A DNA stretch of 64,000 nucleotides, taken from NCBI GenBank assembly GCA_045430275.1, contig JAILXU010000015.1, positions 1 through 64,000 of the forward strand. The letters are read 5' to 3'. Within the stretch, counting starts at the first letter, position 1. The number at the start of each line of letters is the position of its first letter. Source of the DNA: Oceanobacter sp045430275 (GTDB lineage Bacteria; Pseudomonadota; Gammaproteobacteria; Pseudomonadales; Oceanobacteraceae). The notes beneath the pieces were generated by a model. That model saw only the letters and a list, made by a program, of their open reading frames with translations. It was not told where the DNA came from and made no database searches. Shown here piece after piece: positions 43,625 to 52,619 of the stretch. Both the position numbers and the translations under genes were made by a program.

Positions 43625-44128
43625 TCACGACGACGTGGGCCGTGTGCCGCTCAGAGTGGCTTCCGGGTAGCCTAACTGTCGCCACCCTTCATACACCACA
43701 ATTGCCACCGTATTGCTGAGGTTCAGGCTACGGCTGTCAGGGCGCATTGGCAGGCGTAACCACTGTTGATCCTCAAACTGTTCCAGTACATCCAGCGGCA
43801 AACCGCGTGTTTCTGGCCCGAACATCAGATAGTCCCCTTCCTGAAACGCGTGTTCAGAATGCACCGATTGCCCTTTGGTGGTGAATGGGTACAGGCGCTT
43901 CGGCTGGGCGCGTTTCAGAAAATCATCAAAATCCCGGTAGGTTTGAACCTCTGCGTATTCGTGATAATCCAGCCCTGCTCGGCGCAGAGCTTTTTCTTCC
44001 ATCTGAAAACCCAGCGGCTCAATCAAGTGCAGTTGGCAGCCGGTGTTGGCACAGAGTCGAATGATGTTGCCCGTGTTGGGCGGTATCTCGGGTTCAAACA
44101 GGACAATATGGAACATGTAATGGCTCAT
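43625..44128 (-). CDS. trmL: tRNA (cytidine(34)-2'-O)-methyltransferase
   Basis: This SPOUT methyltransferase 2'-O-methylates the wobble base of tRNA-Leu isoacceptors with SAM. The 167-residue protein has family motifs EPEIPPNTGNIIRLCANTG, the knot region MFGPETRGLP and LRLPMRPDSRSLNLSNT. Length fits E. coli TrmL (157) plus a short tail. The start may be either of two in-frame ATGs 12 bases apart; the upstream one is listed. Single gene, facing an unrelated convergent gene. Confidence 0.94.
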   Translation of the reverse strand: MSHYMFHIVLFEPEIPPNTGNIIRLCANTGCQLHLIEPLGFQMEEKALRRAGLDYHEYAEVQTYRDFDDFLKRAQPKRLYPFTTKGQSVHSEHAFQEGDYLMFGPETRGLPLDVLEQFEDQQWLRLPMRPDSRSLNLSNTVAIVVYEGWRQLGYPEATLSGTRPTSS

Positions 44129-44549
44129 GCAGGCGAGCGGTGTAAGTCATTGCTTCTGTGTCAGGAGTGATCAACAAACGGTTAATGCCCGTTTGATCTC
44201 ATCAGCCTGTTTTTTCCACCGCTTTGGTTGACTGGGAATCCCGTCAAGGCTGTCTATAATTTGAACCAGTTCTCAAAAATCAGGTCTGAATAGCTGATCT
44301 GACTGCCTTGCTGAGAACGGGAGAGGCTCCCATAGCAGCTTTGGGGAGTCAATCGAGAAACCGCTTCCGCTTTGTCCGGTATTGGCAAAGAGGGAAACAG
44401 GGACGTTTGACAGGGTGTTGCTCTATACCGGGTGTTCTGTAAAGAACCAGGAGTGGGTTGTGTGGCAGCTAACAGGCTGCCTCCAGTGATTGATGGCCGT
44501 GCCAGCGCTCAGCGTTGATGGTCATCCTTTGACCCTGAGGGCCAATGCC
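44129..44549. other. Gap with structured sequence upstream of a small membrane-protein gene
   Basis: TATAAT (44255-44260) follows a TTGACT (44228) at an overlong spacing of 21. Downstream, CTGAGAACGGGAG pairs locally (GGGAG/CTCCC). CCGGTAT (44376-44382) pairs with ATACCGG (44425-44431) around 42 bases. This could be a structured leader of the 44550 gene or an unannotated small RNA. No riboswitch class was recognised. Confidence 0.35.
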
Positions 44550-44843
44550 ATGAGAGATCGTCGTGTTCACCAAAAAGCCGCCGTGCAGTCGCGCAACCGC
44601 CCGCACTATCGAGATCATCACATGCCGCCGGATAAAGATCGCGATATGTCCTTCAAGGATATTGTGATCGTGTTTCTTGGTGTCGTAGCGGCATTGGGTA
44701 TCATCGCTGTGATTACCGGCTGGCTGCTGGATGCAACCTATAAACAGGTTGAGGAGCGTACTGGTCAGGTGATTGAACAACGTGTGATCGAGCAACGTGC
44801 GATGGAAACCGAAGTAGTCATGCCATCGCGTCTGGAGAGTTAG
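44550..44843 (+). CDS. Small single-pass membrane protein, unknown
   Basis: The 97-residue protein has a basic, His/Arg-rich N terminus, one membrane helix (IVIVFLGVVAALGIIAVITGWLL split over about residues 37-59) and a Glu/Gln-rich coiled-coil tail. The start at 44550 has GAGG nine bases upstream. An earlier in-frame ATG at 44490 and a later one at 44646 are alternatives. A perfect hairpin lies directly after the stop, which supports a real transcript. No family was recognised. Confidence 0.5.
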   Translation: MRDRRVHQKAAVQSRNRPHYRDHHMPPDKDRDMSFKDIVIVFLGVVAALGIIAVITGWLLDATYKQVEERTGQVIEQRVIEQRAMETEVVMPSRLES

Positions 44844-44846
44844 TTT

Positions 44847-44868
44847 GATACGGGGCTCGCCCCGTATC
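44847..44868 (+). terminator. Hairpin after the small membrane-protein gene
   Basis: GATACGGGGC and GCCCCGTATC are perfect inverted repeats separated by TC, starting 4 bases after the stop. Only short T runs follow, so termination may be moderate. Confidence 0.6.
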
Positions 44869-44972
44869 CGTATTTGTTACGTCATTGTGTCGATTTACCG
44901 TTCCGGGTTTTGTTTTTTGTCAGCAGGGTACTTACACTGGCAGCATGATTTACTTCTGTTGGATAACACATC

Positions 44973-45359
44973 ATGAATACGAAAAATGCTGTAAGTACGG
45001 ATAAAGCACCGGCTGCCATTGGCACCTACTCCCAGGCGATCAAAGCCGGTAACACGGTGTATCTGTCAGGTCAGATTCCTCTGATCCCAGAAACCATGGA
45101 GATGGTGACCGAGTCGTTTACGGCTCAGGCCGAACGTGTATTTGATAATCTCAAAGCCGTAACGGAAGCGGCAGGCGGTTCTCTGGATCAATGCGTCAAG
45201 TTAACAATTCTGTTGTCAGATCTTGAGTATTTTTCGGAAGTGAATGCGGTGATGGAGCGCTACTTTACAGCCCCTTATCCTGCTCGTGCAGCGTATGCCG
45301 TGAAAGCCCTGCCTAAAGATGCTGATATCGAAGTGGAAGCCGTGATGGTTCTGGATTGA
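44973..45359 (+). CDS. ridA: RidA family reactive imine deaminase
   Basis: RidA hydrolyses reactive enamine/imine intermediates from PLP enzymes to 2-keto acids. The 128-residue protein fits the family, with APAAIGTYSQAIKAGN, VYLSGQIPL and the active-site Arg in YPARAAYAVKALP. In many gammaproteobacteria it follows spoT; here it stands alone between a small membrane-protein gene and uspA. A bidirectional terminator lies 12 bases after its stop. Confidence 0.95.
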   Translation: MNTKNAVSTDKAPAAIGTYSQAIKAGNTVYLSGQIPLIPETMEMVTESFTAQAERVFDNLKAVTEAAGGSLDQCVKLTILLSDLEYFSEVNAVMERYFTAPYPARAAYAVKALPKDADIEVEAVMVLD

Positions 45360-45370
45360 GTTGATAAAAA

Positions 45371-45399
45371 AATGGGCACGTTGCAATGACGTGCCCATT
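45371..45399. terminator. Bidirectional terminator between ridA and uspA
   Basis: AATGGGCACGT and ACGTGCCCATT form a perfect 11-bp stem with a 7-base loop. A run of A precedes it on the plus strand, so the minus-strand transcript (uspA) sees stem plus T run. It also closes ridA from the other side. Confidence 0.85.
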
Positions 45400-45436
45400 C
45401 TCAGGAATCTGATTTCTGGAAATCGTTCCTGACGAT

Positions 45437-45931
45437 TTAATCGTCGTTCAACGGCACAATCAAAACCGGACGACGGCTGTGATTCATTACCTTGCTGGAC
45501 GTTGAACCCATCAACAGCTTGCTGGCTTTGTTATTGTGACGTACTCCCATCACAATAATGCTGGCATTGATGTCCTCAGCGACCTTGATAATGCTTTCCC
45601 AGCGATTACCTTCCTCAACCCGGGCCGTGACCTGTTCATCCTTGATCACTTCGTTATCATCAAGCTCGGAATCACAAAAGGCTTTGACGCGTTCCAGAAC
45701 TTGTTCCTGAACGTGCTTGATGCTGTCATCGTGCAATGCCTTGAGTGACTTGTCTTCACTCATCAGGCCTCTGACCAGTTTTTCTGCCCCGGTGTTCTGA
45801 GGCTCAATCACGTGCAGGTAGGTGATATGAGATTCGTAATGACCACACAAGCTGGCTGCAGCACGAAAGGCGGCTTTTGAACCTTGTTTCAAATCTGACG
45901 CATAAAGAATGCGGTGAATCGTTGGCAACAT
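45437..45931 (-). CDS. Universal stress protein (UspA family)
   Basis: The 164-residue cytoplasmic Usp-fold protein has an N-terminal HRILYASDLKQGSKAA strand-loop. Its C-terminal nucleotide-binding loop MGVRHNNKASKLLMGSTSSKV fits the G2xG9xG(S/T) pattern except that His replaces the second Gly. The start at 45931 has AGGAG at a spacing of 8. It lies downstream of dctM in the same direction. TRAP transporter operons often carry a Usp gene, which is known for example from the TeaD case, so a regulatory link is plausible. Confidence 0.9.
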   Translation of the reverse strand: MLPTIHRILYASDLKQGSKAAFRAAASLCGHYESHITYLHVIEPQNTGAEKLVRGLMSEDKSLKALHDDSIKHVQEQVLERVKAFCDSELDDNEVIKDEQVTARVEEGNRWESIIKVAEDINASIIVMGVRHNNKASKLLMGSTSSKVMNHSRRPVLIVPLNDD

Positions 45932-45990
45932 ACGGATGACTCCTGAATATCCCGGCAACTGCCCGCGTTAACGGGCAGCACCGAGCATAG

Positions 45991-47319
45991 CTATCGGTAG
46001 AGTAGTTCTGGCAGGAACAGAGAGATCTGGGCAAAAATGGCGATCAGAATCAGACGCACAATATCCGCACACCAGAACGGTGTGACACCCCGGAAAATAG
46101 TCCCCGGATTGATGTCCCTCAGTACTGCACTCAAGACAAAGACATTTAACCCCACGGGCGGTGTAATGAGGCTGATTTCAGTCACCACTACCACCAGAAT
46201 GCCAAACCAGACCAGATCAAATCCCATGCTTTGTACCAGTGGGAAGAAAATCGGTACGGTTAACAGCATCATGGACAGGCTTTCAAAAACCATACCCAGC
46301 ACGATGTAAATGCCCAGAATAACCAGAATGACACCCATAGGGCCCATTTCCAGACCTTGTACGAAGGCCAGCAAATCGTCTGGCATACCTGCACGGTTGA
46401 TGAAGTCGGAGAAGATCAGGGCACCGATCAAGACCGAGAACAGCATGGCGGTTGTACGACCTGTGTCCGTCAGGGCCAGGAACAGAGAGCCAGGGCTCAG
46501 AGAGCGTTTCAACAAGGCAATAATGAAAGCACCACCAGCACCGACACCGGCTGCTTCTGTAGGAGTGAAGATACCAATATAGATACCACCCATCACCAAC
46601 AGGAACAGGCTCAGTACGCCCCAGACGCCTTTCAGGGCATCCACACGCTCAGACCAGGTCAGCTTCTCGCCGCGAGGGCCAGCATCCGGGTTACGCCAAA
46701 CAACGTACCGCACTGCACCCAGATACAACAGGATGCCGAGAATGCCCGGAATAAAGCCTGCTGCAAACAATTCACGGATACTGGTTTCCGTCAGCAGGCC
46801 GTAAATCACCAGGATGACCGATGGTGGAATCAGGATGCCAAGCGTGCCGCCTGCCGCAATGGAAGCGGTGGCCAGTTCGTCTGAATAACCGTACTTACGC
46901 ATCTGCGGCATGGCAACTTTGGCCATGGTGGCAGACGTCGCCAGGCTGGAACCACAAATGGCGGAAAAACCACCACAGGCAACAACCGTTGCCATGGACA
47001 AACCACCGCGACGATGTCCCAGAAAAGCGTAGGACGCACGGTACAGTTCTTGTGACAACCCGGACTTGGTGACCAGGTTGCCCATCAAAATAAAGAGTGG
47101 AATAACCGACAGGCCATATTCCTGTGCGGTATCAATAACCCGGTTAGAGGCCAGGGCCAAGGCACCTCTCCAACGGAAGTCGAACAGATTATCAAACGTT
47201 AAACCCTGTAGTATGGCGAATCCGAAAAAGCCAACAATACCCATTGCAAACGCAATGGGCACTCGTGCTACGACAATCAGTAGCAACAGGATGGCAAATC
47301 CAATGAGTGCAATTGTCAT
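45991..47319 (-). CDS. dctM: TRAP transporter large permease (DctM type)
   Basis: This 442-residue protein with about 12 membrane helices is the Na+-coupled transmembrane channel of a tripartite ATP-independent periplasmic transporter. Family blocks are ACGGFSAICGSSLATSATM, GGTLGILIPPSVILVIYG and ITPPVGLNVFVL. It is the third gene of a minus-strand dctP-dctQ-dctM unit. A 200-base gap to dctQ is longer than usual and may hold an internal promoter or processing site. Confidence 0.95.
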   Translation of the reverse strand: MTIALIGFAILLLLIVVARVPIAFAMGIVGFFGFAILQGLTFDNLFDFRWRGALALASNRVIDTAQEYGLSVIPLFILMGNLVTKSGLSQELYRASYAFLGHRRGGLSMATVVACGGFSAICGSSLATSATMAKVAMPQMRKYGYSDELATASIAAGGTLGILIPPSVILVIYGLLTETSIRELFAAGFIPGILGILLYLGAVRYVVWRNPDAGPRGEKLTWSERVDALKGVWGVLSLFLLVMGGIYIGIFTPTEAAGVGAGGAFIIALLKRSLSPGSLFLALTDTGRTTAMLFSVLIGALIFSDFINRAGMPDDLLAFVQGLEMGPMGVILVILGIYIVLGMVFESLSMMLLTVPIFFPLVQSMGFDLVWFGILVVVVTEISLITPPVGLNVFVLSAVLRDINPGTIFRGVTPFWCADIVRLILIAIFAQISLFLPELLYR

Positions 47320-47519
47320 TTCTTTTACCTGCTTGTGTGCTGCGTTAGCGCCAGTGACGTGTTATCAGTGTTGTAGAACCTGGCGGTAATGCTGTGTACA
47401 GCCTGATTGCTCTCTTTACAGTGCTCTGGCAATCAATCAGTGGCTGTTAGACACATGAATATTTATGTTGCTGGTCTGCCTGGGTTGTTATTGGTTTTGG
47501 ACTTCAGACCATGGCCGAC

Positions 47520-48035
47520 TTACTGAGTGTGTTCGCGATATAAGCGATATAACCCATAAGTGATCATTAATGCTGCTGTTGCGTAGCTCATTACTGCGAT
47601 GTACTCAACGATATACCCAACAGGCATTTCCAGATATTCGGTCACAACATTACGTCGAATCGAACGTTCTGCTTGCTTCATCATGCGTGCTGCAAGGAAA
47701 TACAGGGAAGCAGAAATCAGCAATGAAGAAACAACACTCAAAATGAATACCAGGGTTTTACCCAGCCATTTATCGAGAATATCAACGATAACGTGAGTAC
47801 CACGCCAGGTGATCACCGGCATTTCTGCAAAGACGATCAATGCGATGGCCAGCTCGGTCAGTTCAACAGAACCATCCACAGCGTTATCAAACAGGTAACG
47901 ACCCAATACATCGGCACAGGTTAAAAACATCAGTGCCATCAAAATCAGAGCGGCGAAGGCCTCAAGAAAAAAGGCCAGCCATGCGACTGGGCCCTTTTCT
48001 TCGTAGTGGTCCGCCAGCCAATTAGCTAAGGACAT
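47520..48035 (-). CDS. dctQ: TRAP transporter small permease (DctQ type)
   Basis: The 171-residue protein has four membrane helices (among them ALILMALMFLTCADVLGRYL). LTELAIALIVFAEMPVITWRG matches the DctQ core. It pairs with DctM to form the membrane complex. It lies 9 bases after the dctP stop in the same direction. Substrate is decided by DctP, not by this subunit. Confidence 0.92.
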   Translation of the reverse strand: MSLANWLADHYEEKGPVAWLAFFLEAFAALILMALMFLTCADVLGRYLFDNAVDGSVELTELAIALIVFAEMPVITWRGTHVIVDILDKWLGKTLVFILSVVSSLLISASLYFLAARMMKQAERSIRRNVVTEYLEMPVGYIVEYIAVMSYATAALMITYGLYRLYREHTQ

Positions 48036-48044
48036 TCAACTACC

Positions 48045-49070
48045 TCACTTACCGTAATTTTTAGCGATGTTGTGCAGATCTTTCAGGGCGGCCTGAGCGT
48101 CCACCTTGCGATCAGCAACCGACTTGGCCCACTGCTGGTCCATACCTTTCACCATGTTGTCGAATTCCTTGGCCATCTTGTCGCCTGGCTTCAGAATGTT
48201 GACGTTAACACCAGCGGCTTTGGCGGCTTTATAGCCATCCTGATCACCCGCATCCCAGGCTTTACCAGCCAGTGCTGACAGTTGCTCACCCGATACAGAC
48301 ATGATCGCCTTGCGATCTTTCTCACTCAGGTCTTCCAGGAATTCCGGGTTGATGAACATGGAGAAGCTGCCCATGTACATGCCGGATGGGAAAACAGTGA
48401 CGCTCTTGGTGACTTCAGCCAGACGCAAAGACTTCTGCTGTGCAACCGGCATGAAAATGCCATCAATAACGCCTTGCTGCAGCATTTCGTAGGCTTTGGT
48501 TGCCGGAGCGGACACACTGGTCAGTTCCATGCGGTGAGCCAGTTCGCCCTGAACACCACCGCCAACGCGGATCTTTTTACCTTCCAGATCAGCCAGGCTG
48601 CTGATGGACTTGTTGGTCTGAATAGTACCCTGACCGTGGGTAAACAGAGCCAGCACTTCCAGGCCTTCAAACTCGTTGGCTTTTTCAAAGTGCTTCTTGT
48701 AAACGCGCCACAAAGCAACGGAAGCTGCTTCTGCGTTAACACCCAGACCTGGCTGCTCGACGATTTGAGGCAGCTTGAAACGACCTGGTACATAACCATG
48801 GTAGCTGTAGCTGGCATCAATCACGCCGTCTTCAACCAGTTGGAACATGGTTTTTGGATGACCCAAACCATACTCCAGTTTAATTTTTACCCGGCCTTCA
48901 GTTGCTTCTTCAACCCACTTTGCCCAAGTTGGCCAAACAACGGCATTCTGCTTTGCTGTTGGTGGCAACCAGGTTCCGACGCGCAGCACGGTTTCGGACA
49001 GAGCCGAAGTGGATGCCAGTACGCCCAGACTCAGTACGCCAGCTTTCAGAAAGCTTTTTATTGTTATCAT
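48045..49070 (-). CDS. dctP: TRAP transporter substrate-binding protein (DctP type)
   Basis: The 341-residue periplasmic binding protein has a type I signal peptide ending near STSALSE. The start at 49070 is chosen for TTTGGAG eight bases upstream. Upstream reading frame continues for 83 codons without coding character. Family features are LRVGTWLPP, LEGKKIRVGGG and EMLQQGVIDGIFMP with the substrate-contact Arg region. The ligand (dicarboxylate, sugar acid, ectoine and others) is not determinable. Confidence 0.93.
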   Translation of the reverse strand: MITIKSFLKAGVLSLGVLASTSALSETVLRVGTWLPPTAKQNAVVWPTWAKWVEEATEGRVKIKLEYGLGHPKTMFQLVEDGVIDASYSYHGYVPGRFKLPQIVEQPGLGVNAEAASVALWRVYKKHFEKANEFEGLEVLALFTHGQGTIQTNKSISSLADLEGKKIRVGGGVQGELAHRMELTSVSAPATKAYEMLQQGVIDGIFMPVAQQKSLRLAEVTKSVTVFPSGMYMGSFSMFINPEFLEDLSEKDRKAIMSVSGEQLSALAGKAWDAGDQDGYKAAKAAGVNVNILKPGDKMAKEFDNMVKGMDQQWAKSVADRKVDAQAALKDLHNIAKNYGK

Positions 49071-49908
49071 GATCAAAACTCCAAAGTTGGTTTCCATCAG
49101 ATGGAATGGTTTTTCTGCTGCCCTGGCTTGCGTCCAGCAGAGGCAACAACGTGGTTCTCGTGTTACGAAGTATTGCGCCAGATATTGCCGGTTCAGTGCT
49201 TGAACTTCGTGAGTTGCAACGCTGCAGGAACGGACAAGCCCCGGCCATAACAGTTCGCGGGAATCTGTATGGGTTCTCCGGTGAATGTTTCTCGACTTTC
49301 CTGTCGTACTTCCACGCAAGCCACGCCCGCAAAACTACGTGATACTTAAAACAAAATCAAATCGTCAGTTTTGTGTCATGAAGTCCGGATTATTGGGACA
49401 AATCGGGTTTTGTTTTGAAAAATCAGGCGCTTGCTGGTGTTTGAAGCAGGCGTTACAGGAATTGTCGGCCGGGTTGAGTGTGGCCGCTTGTGCCAATGTT
49501 TTCTGCGGAAATGCATTGATTCAGATACAGAAACCCATTCTTTTCCCGGTATTATGTCAGATGTTCTGCATCGTAGTGGTTTGATTTTTGAGCAAAAAAG
49601 CCATTGCTTCCCAGCTTTATTGTCTGAGGTGGCCAAAAATAGATGGATGCTGTTGACTGAATAGAGGAAACGACGGGCGCGTAAAAATTCTTAATGCGAT
49701 ACAGTTTTTGAATTTTCAATGCCTTAAAGCAGGAGTTTTTCTGAGTGGGTGTATCCACCGTGGCTGGGGATAGTGAAAGGTATGTTTCAGTGTTTTCTTA
49801 TAAGCACAATGCGGCTAAAGCATAGTCGTGGTGCTGAGGTCTCTGCTTTTATGTGGACAATGGGCCTCCTGTGTCCTTGTCTCAGAATGGCCCAAAATTT
49901 GTGGTTAA
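49071..49908. other. 838-base gene-free region between dctP and ntrC
   Basis: It should contain the dctP promoter and leader. A short hairpin TTCCAT/ATGGAA (49092-49106) sits just upstream of the dctP ribosome-binding site. The middle is AT-rich with no frame that looks coding. A plus-strand micro-frame of 26 codons at 49745 has AGGAG nine bases upstream but no other support. No terminator for ntrC or NtrC box was found. Confidence 0.5.
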
Positions 49909-51339
49909 TCAGCCCTCTTCCTGATCGTCGTCTGTGTTGTGTTCGGTGTCCATGTTCAATTCCTTGATCTTGCGGGTCAGGGTATTGCGTCCCCAACCCA
50001 GCAGGTTAGCGGCATCCCGACGGCGGCCTGCGGTGTGCTTCAGGGCAATTTCAATCATGATGCGCTCAAAGGCTGGCACCGCGGTATCGAGTAAACCTGT
50101 AGTTCCCTGAGTGAGCTGCTGGTCAGCCCAGAGGCGAAGCGCCTGTTCCCAGTTGTTGTTGGTTGAACTGCTGCCTTTTTGCTCCAGCAATTCTGGTGGC
50201 AAGTCGTTGATCAGCACTTCCCGACCGGAGGCCATGACCGTGATCCAGCGGCAGGTGTTTTCCAGTTGTCGCACATTGCCCGGCCAGTCCAGCGTGCTGA
50301 GAAATTCTTCCGTGTCCGGGTGCAGGGTTTTCATTTCAACGTCCAGCTCTTCGGCTGCTCGTTTGAGGAAGTGGCCCAGCAATCGGGGGATATCTTCGCT
50401 GCGATCAGACAGTCGTGGCAGATGAATCCGAATCACATTCAGACGGTGGAATAAATCCTCTCGGAAACGCCCTTCCTTGACCAGGTTTTCCAGATTCTGG
50501 TGAGTGGCCGCAATGATGCGCACATCGACGTTAACCGGACTGATGCCGCCAACCCGATAAAACTCACCGTCTGCTAATACTCGTAACAGGCGAGTCTGGG
50601 TTTCGGCGGGCATATCACCGATCTCATCCAGAAATAGCGTGCCGTTATTGGCTTGTTCAAAGCGCCCACGACGCTGACCACCGGCACCGGTAAACGAGCC
50701 TTTTTCATGGCCAAACAGTTCGGATTCAATCAGATCTTTAGGAATAGCCGCCATGTTCAGTGCAATAAATGGCTCGCTGGAACGAGGGCTATGCTTGTGC
50801 AGCGCGTGAGCAACCAGTTCTTTACCGGTGCCGGATTCGCCGTTAATCAGGACGGTGATGTGGGATTGTGACAGTCGGCCAATGGCCCTGAACACTTCCT
50901 GCATGGCAGGAGCTTCGCCGATGATTTCAGTGCTGGCGGTTTCGTCATTGATATCCGGTTGCTGAGCGGTGATTTCGGCGTAATGCTCGATGGCTCGCTG
51001 AATCAGGCTGACGGCTTCGTCGACATCAAACGGTTTGGGCAGGTACTCAAACGCTCCTTTCTGATAGGAAGAAACGGCGCTTTCAAGATCGGAATGGGCC
51101 GTCATGATGATGACGGGCAATTCCGGGTTGATGACCTGAATCTGACTCAGCAAGGTCAGGCCATCCATGCCGGGCATGCGAACATCGCTGATGATGGCGT
51201 CAGGCTGCTGACGTCGGAGTTGCTCCAGCACTGGCTCAGCCTGTTCAAAAACCTGTACGTGAATATCTGTCTGGGCCAGTGCCTTTTCCAGTACCCAGCG
51301 GATGGATTTGTCGTCATCGATGATCCAGACAGTGCTCAT
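49909..51339 (-). CDS. ntrC: Nitrogen regulation response regulator NtrC
   Basis: This sigma-54 activator has a receiver (phospho-Asp52 in ISDVRMPGMDG), an AAA+ domain and a C-terminal Fis-type helix-turn-helix (AANLLGWGRNTLTRKIKEL). Walker A is GESGTGKE and Walker B is LFLDEIGDMP. The sigma-54 contact loop reads GSFTGA where GAFTGA is usual. The 476-residue length fits. It overlaps ntrB by ATGA. It activates nitrogen-scavenging genes when phosphorylated by NtrB. Confidence 0.96.
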   Translation of the reverse strand: MSTVWIIDDDKSIRWVLEKALAQTDIHVQVFEQAEPVLEQLRRQQPDAIISDVRMPGMDGLTLLSQIQVINPELPVIIMTAHSDLESAVSSYQKGAFEYLPKPFDVDEAVSLIQRAIEHYAEITAQQPDINDETASTEIIGEAPAMQEVFRAIGRLSQSHITVLINGESGTGKELVAHALHKHSPRSSEPFIALNMAAIPKDLIESELFGHEKGSFTGAGGQRRGRFEQANNGTLFLDEIGDMPAETQTRLLRVLADGEFYRVGGISPVNVDVRIIAATHQNLENLVKEGRFREDLFHRLNVIRIHLPRLSDRSEDIPRLLGHFLKRAAEELDVEMKTLHPDTEEFLSTLDWPGNVRQLENTCRWITVMASGREVLINDLPPELLEQKGSSSTNNNWEQALRLWADQQLTQGTTGLLDTAVPAFERIMIEIALKHTAGRRRDAANLLGWGRNTLTRKIKELNMDTEHNTDDDQEEG

Positions 51340-52415
51340 AGTGATTCCAACGGTAAGAAAATGGAGAAAACGGTGTGGCCAGGGGCGCTGCTGCATTCAA
51401 TGATGCCGCTGACCTGATTAATAATGGATTGCGAAATGGATAGCCCCAGCCCGGTGCCATCAGCCCGGCCGCTGACCATGGGGTAAAACAGGCTTTCCTG
51501 CAGTTCGGCGGGAATACCGGGGCCGTTATCAATGATGTCGATATGAGCCACCAGTCGATGGCGTCGCTGGCCAATGGTGAACTGGCGCATGGTGCGGGTT
51601 CGAATGGTGATGGTGGGGCTTGATCGGCATGGGCCGCGTTTCAGCGCCTGCATGGCATTGCGACAGATATTTAGTGTGGCTTGTATCAATTGGCCTTTGT
51701 CGCCCGCCGTTTCCGGGATGGATGGGTCATAATCCCGTTCGATTTGGATGCTTCCGGCTGCTTCAACGGTGATCAGTTGGCACACCCGCTCCAGCACTTC
51801 ATGGACATTAATAACTTCTTGCTTGGGCAGGGTGCGAGGGCCAAGCATTCGGTCAACCAGATCTCGCAAGCGGTCTGCTTCTTCGATAATGATCTGGGTA
51901 TATTCCTTTAAATCCTCGGTGGGTAATTCCCGCTCCAGCAGTTGTGCGGCTCCGCGAATTCCTCCCAATGGATTTTTGACTTCATGGGCCATGCCTCTGA
52001 CCAGTGAGCGGGTGGTTTCGTGTTTGGCGATCAGTTGTTCTTCCCGGCTGATGCGCATCAAGCGGTCACGGCCTTGTAATTCTATCAACAGCGCTGGCAT
52101 GCGGGTTTCCGGGTGCGCAATCGGACTGACGCTGTAGTCGAGTGTGATCTGGCACTGGTTGTGCAGTTGGATGCGTGCTTCCCGCTTGGTGTAGGAGTGG
52201 CCGGTCTGCAGTGCGTGAGCCATGGGCTGTGAGTCGGCACCCGGTTCGCTGGCCAGCTCCTGAAAGAGAGCACCCAGTCCTCGCTTGCCGCTGACTTGTA
52301 GCAGGGATTCAGCCGCAGGATTCATGTACACGATGACCAGTTGGCTATCCAGTAGCAGGATGCCAGTGTTCAGGTGTTCGAGTAATCGTCGGGGTAATTC
52401 AGGGCGCGTCGGCAT
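51336..52415 (-). CDS. ntrB: Nitrogen regulation sensor histidine kinase NtrB
   Basis: The 359-residue soluble kinase/phosphatase has an N-terminal PAS domain (HLNTGILLLDSQLVIVYMNP), the H box VRGMAHEVKNPLGGIRGAA, an N box with NICRNAMQAL and G boxes DNGPGIP and GRADGTGLGLSIS. It has no membrane helix, as expected for NtrB, which senses PII protein. The start at 52415 has GGAG at a spacing of 7. A perfect NtrC-type box lies about 170 bases upstream, so the pair is probably autoregulated. Confidence 0.96.
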   Translation of the reverse strand: MPTRPELPRRLLEHLNTGILLLDSQLVIVYMNPAAESLLQVSGKRGLGALFQELASEPGADSQPMAHALQTGHSYTKREARIQLHNQCQITLDYSVSPIAHPETRMPALLIELQGRDRLMRISREEQLIAKHETTRSLVRGMAHEVKNPLGGIRGAAQLLERELPTEDLKEYTQIIIEEADRLRDLVDRMLGPRTLPKQEVINVHEVLERVCQLITVEAAGSIQIERDYDPSIPETAGDKGQLIQATLNICRNAMQALKRGPCRSSPTITIRTRTMRQFTIGQRRHRLVAHIDIIDNGPGIPAELQESLFYPMVSGRADGTGLGLSISQSIINQVSGIIECSSAPGHTVFSIFLPLESL

Positions 52416-52510
52416 GTTGAGTCTCCATATGACCGAACCAATGCAATAAGCAAGCCATGGATTACTGTCTTATTAACATTGACGATAATGCGAGGCAGGT
52501 ACGCTGTCTA

Positions 52511-52527
52511 TGCACAAGAATAGCGCT
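52511..52527. promoter_or_regulatory. Weak second NtrC-type half-palindrome upstream of ntrB
   Basis: TGCAC-N7-GCGCT matches the NtrC consensus TGCAC-N7-GTGCA in one arm and three of five positions in the other. Its centre is 75 bp from the strong site, about seven helical turns, as expected for cooperating enhancer sites. Confidence 0.4.
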
Positions 52528-52585
52528 GTCTCTGCCATATCCATGGCTGTATCTGGGCACAGTCCAGAAATAACAGGATTTTCAT

Positions 52586-52602
52586 GCACAAAAAAGGTGC
52601 AA
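52586..52602. promoter_or_regulatory. NtrC-binding site upstream of ntrBC
   Basis: TGCAC-AAAAAAG-GTGCA is an exact 5+7+5 match to the NtrC consensus palindrome. It lies between the DUF4124-type gene and ntrB, about 170-190 bases before the ntrB start, a normal place for an enhancer or repressor site. Confidence 0.85.
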
Positions 52603-52619
52603 ATTAACACTCTGTGCTG

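Noticed and set aside
44255..44549. A cyclic di-GMP or other known riboswitch
   Set aside because: The conserved core sequences of GEMM and other common classes were not found; only generic pairings are present.
44469..44795. A 108-residue minus-strand frame opposite the small membrane protein
   Set aside because: The plus-strand frame has a ribosome-binding site, a clean membrane helix and a hairpin after the stop; the minus one has none of these.
48282..49250. A 322-residue plus-strand frame over dctP
   Set aside because: It is antisense to the DctP binding protein, with unnatural composition (many Cys, His and Gln) and no domain.
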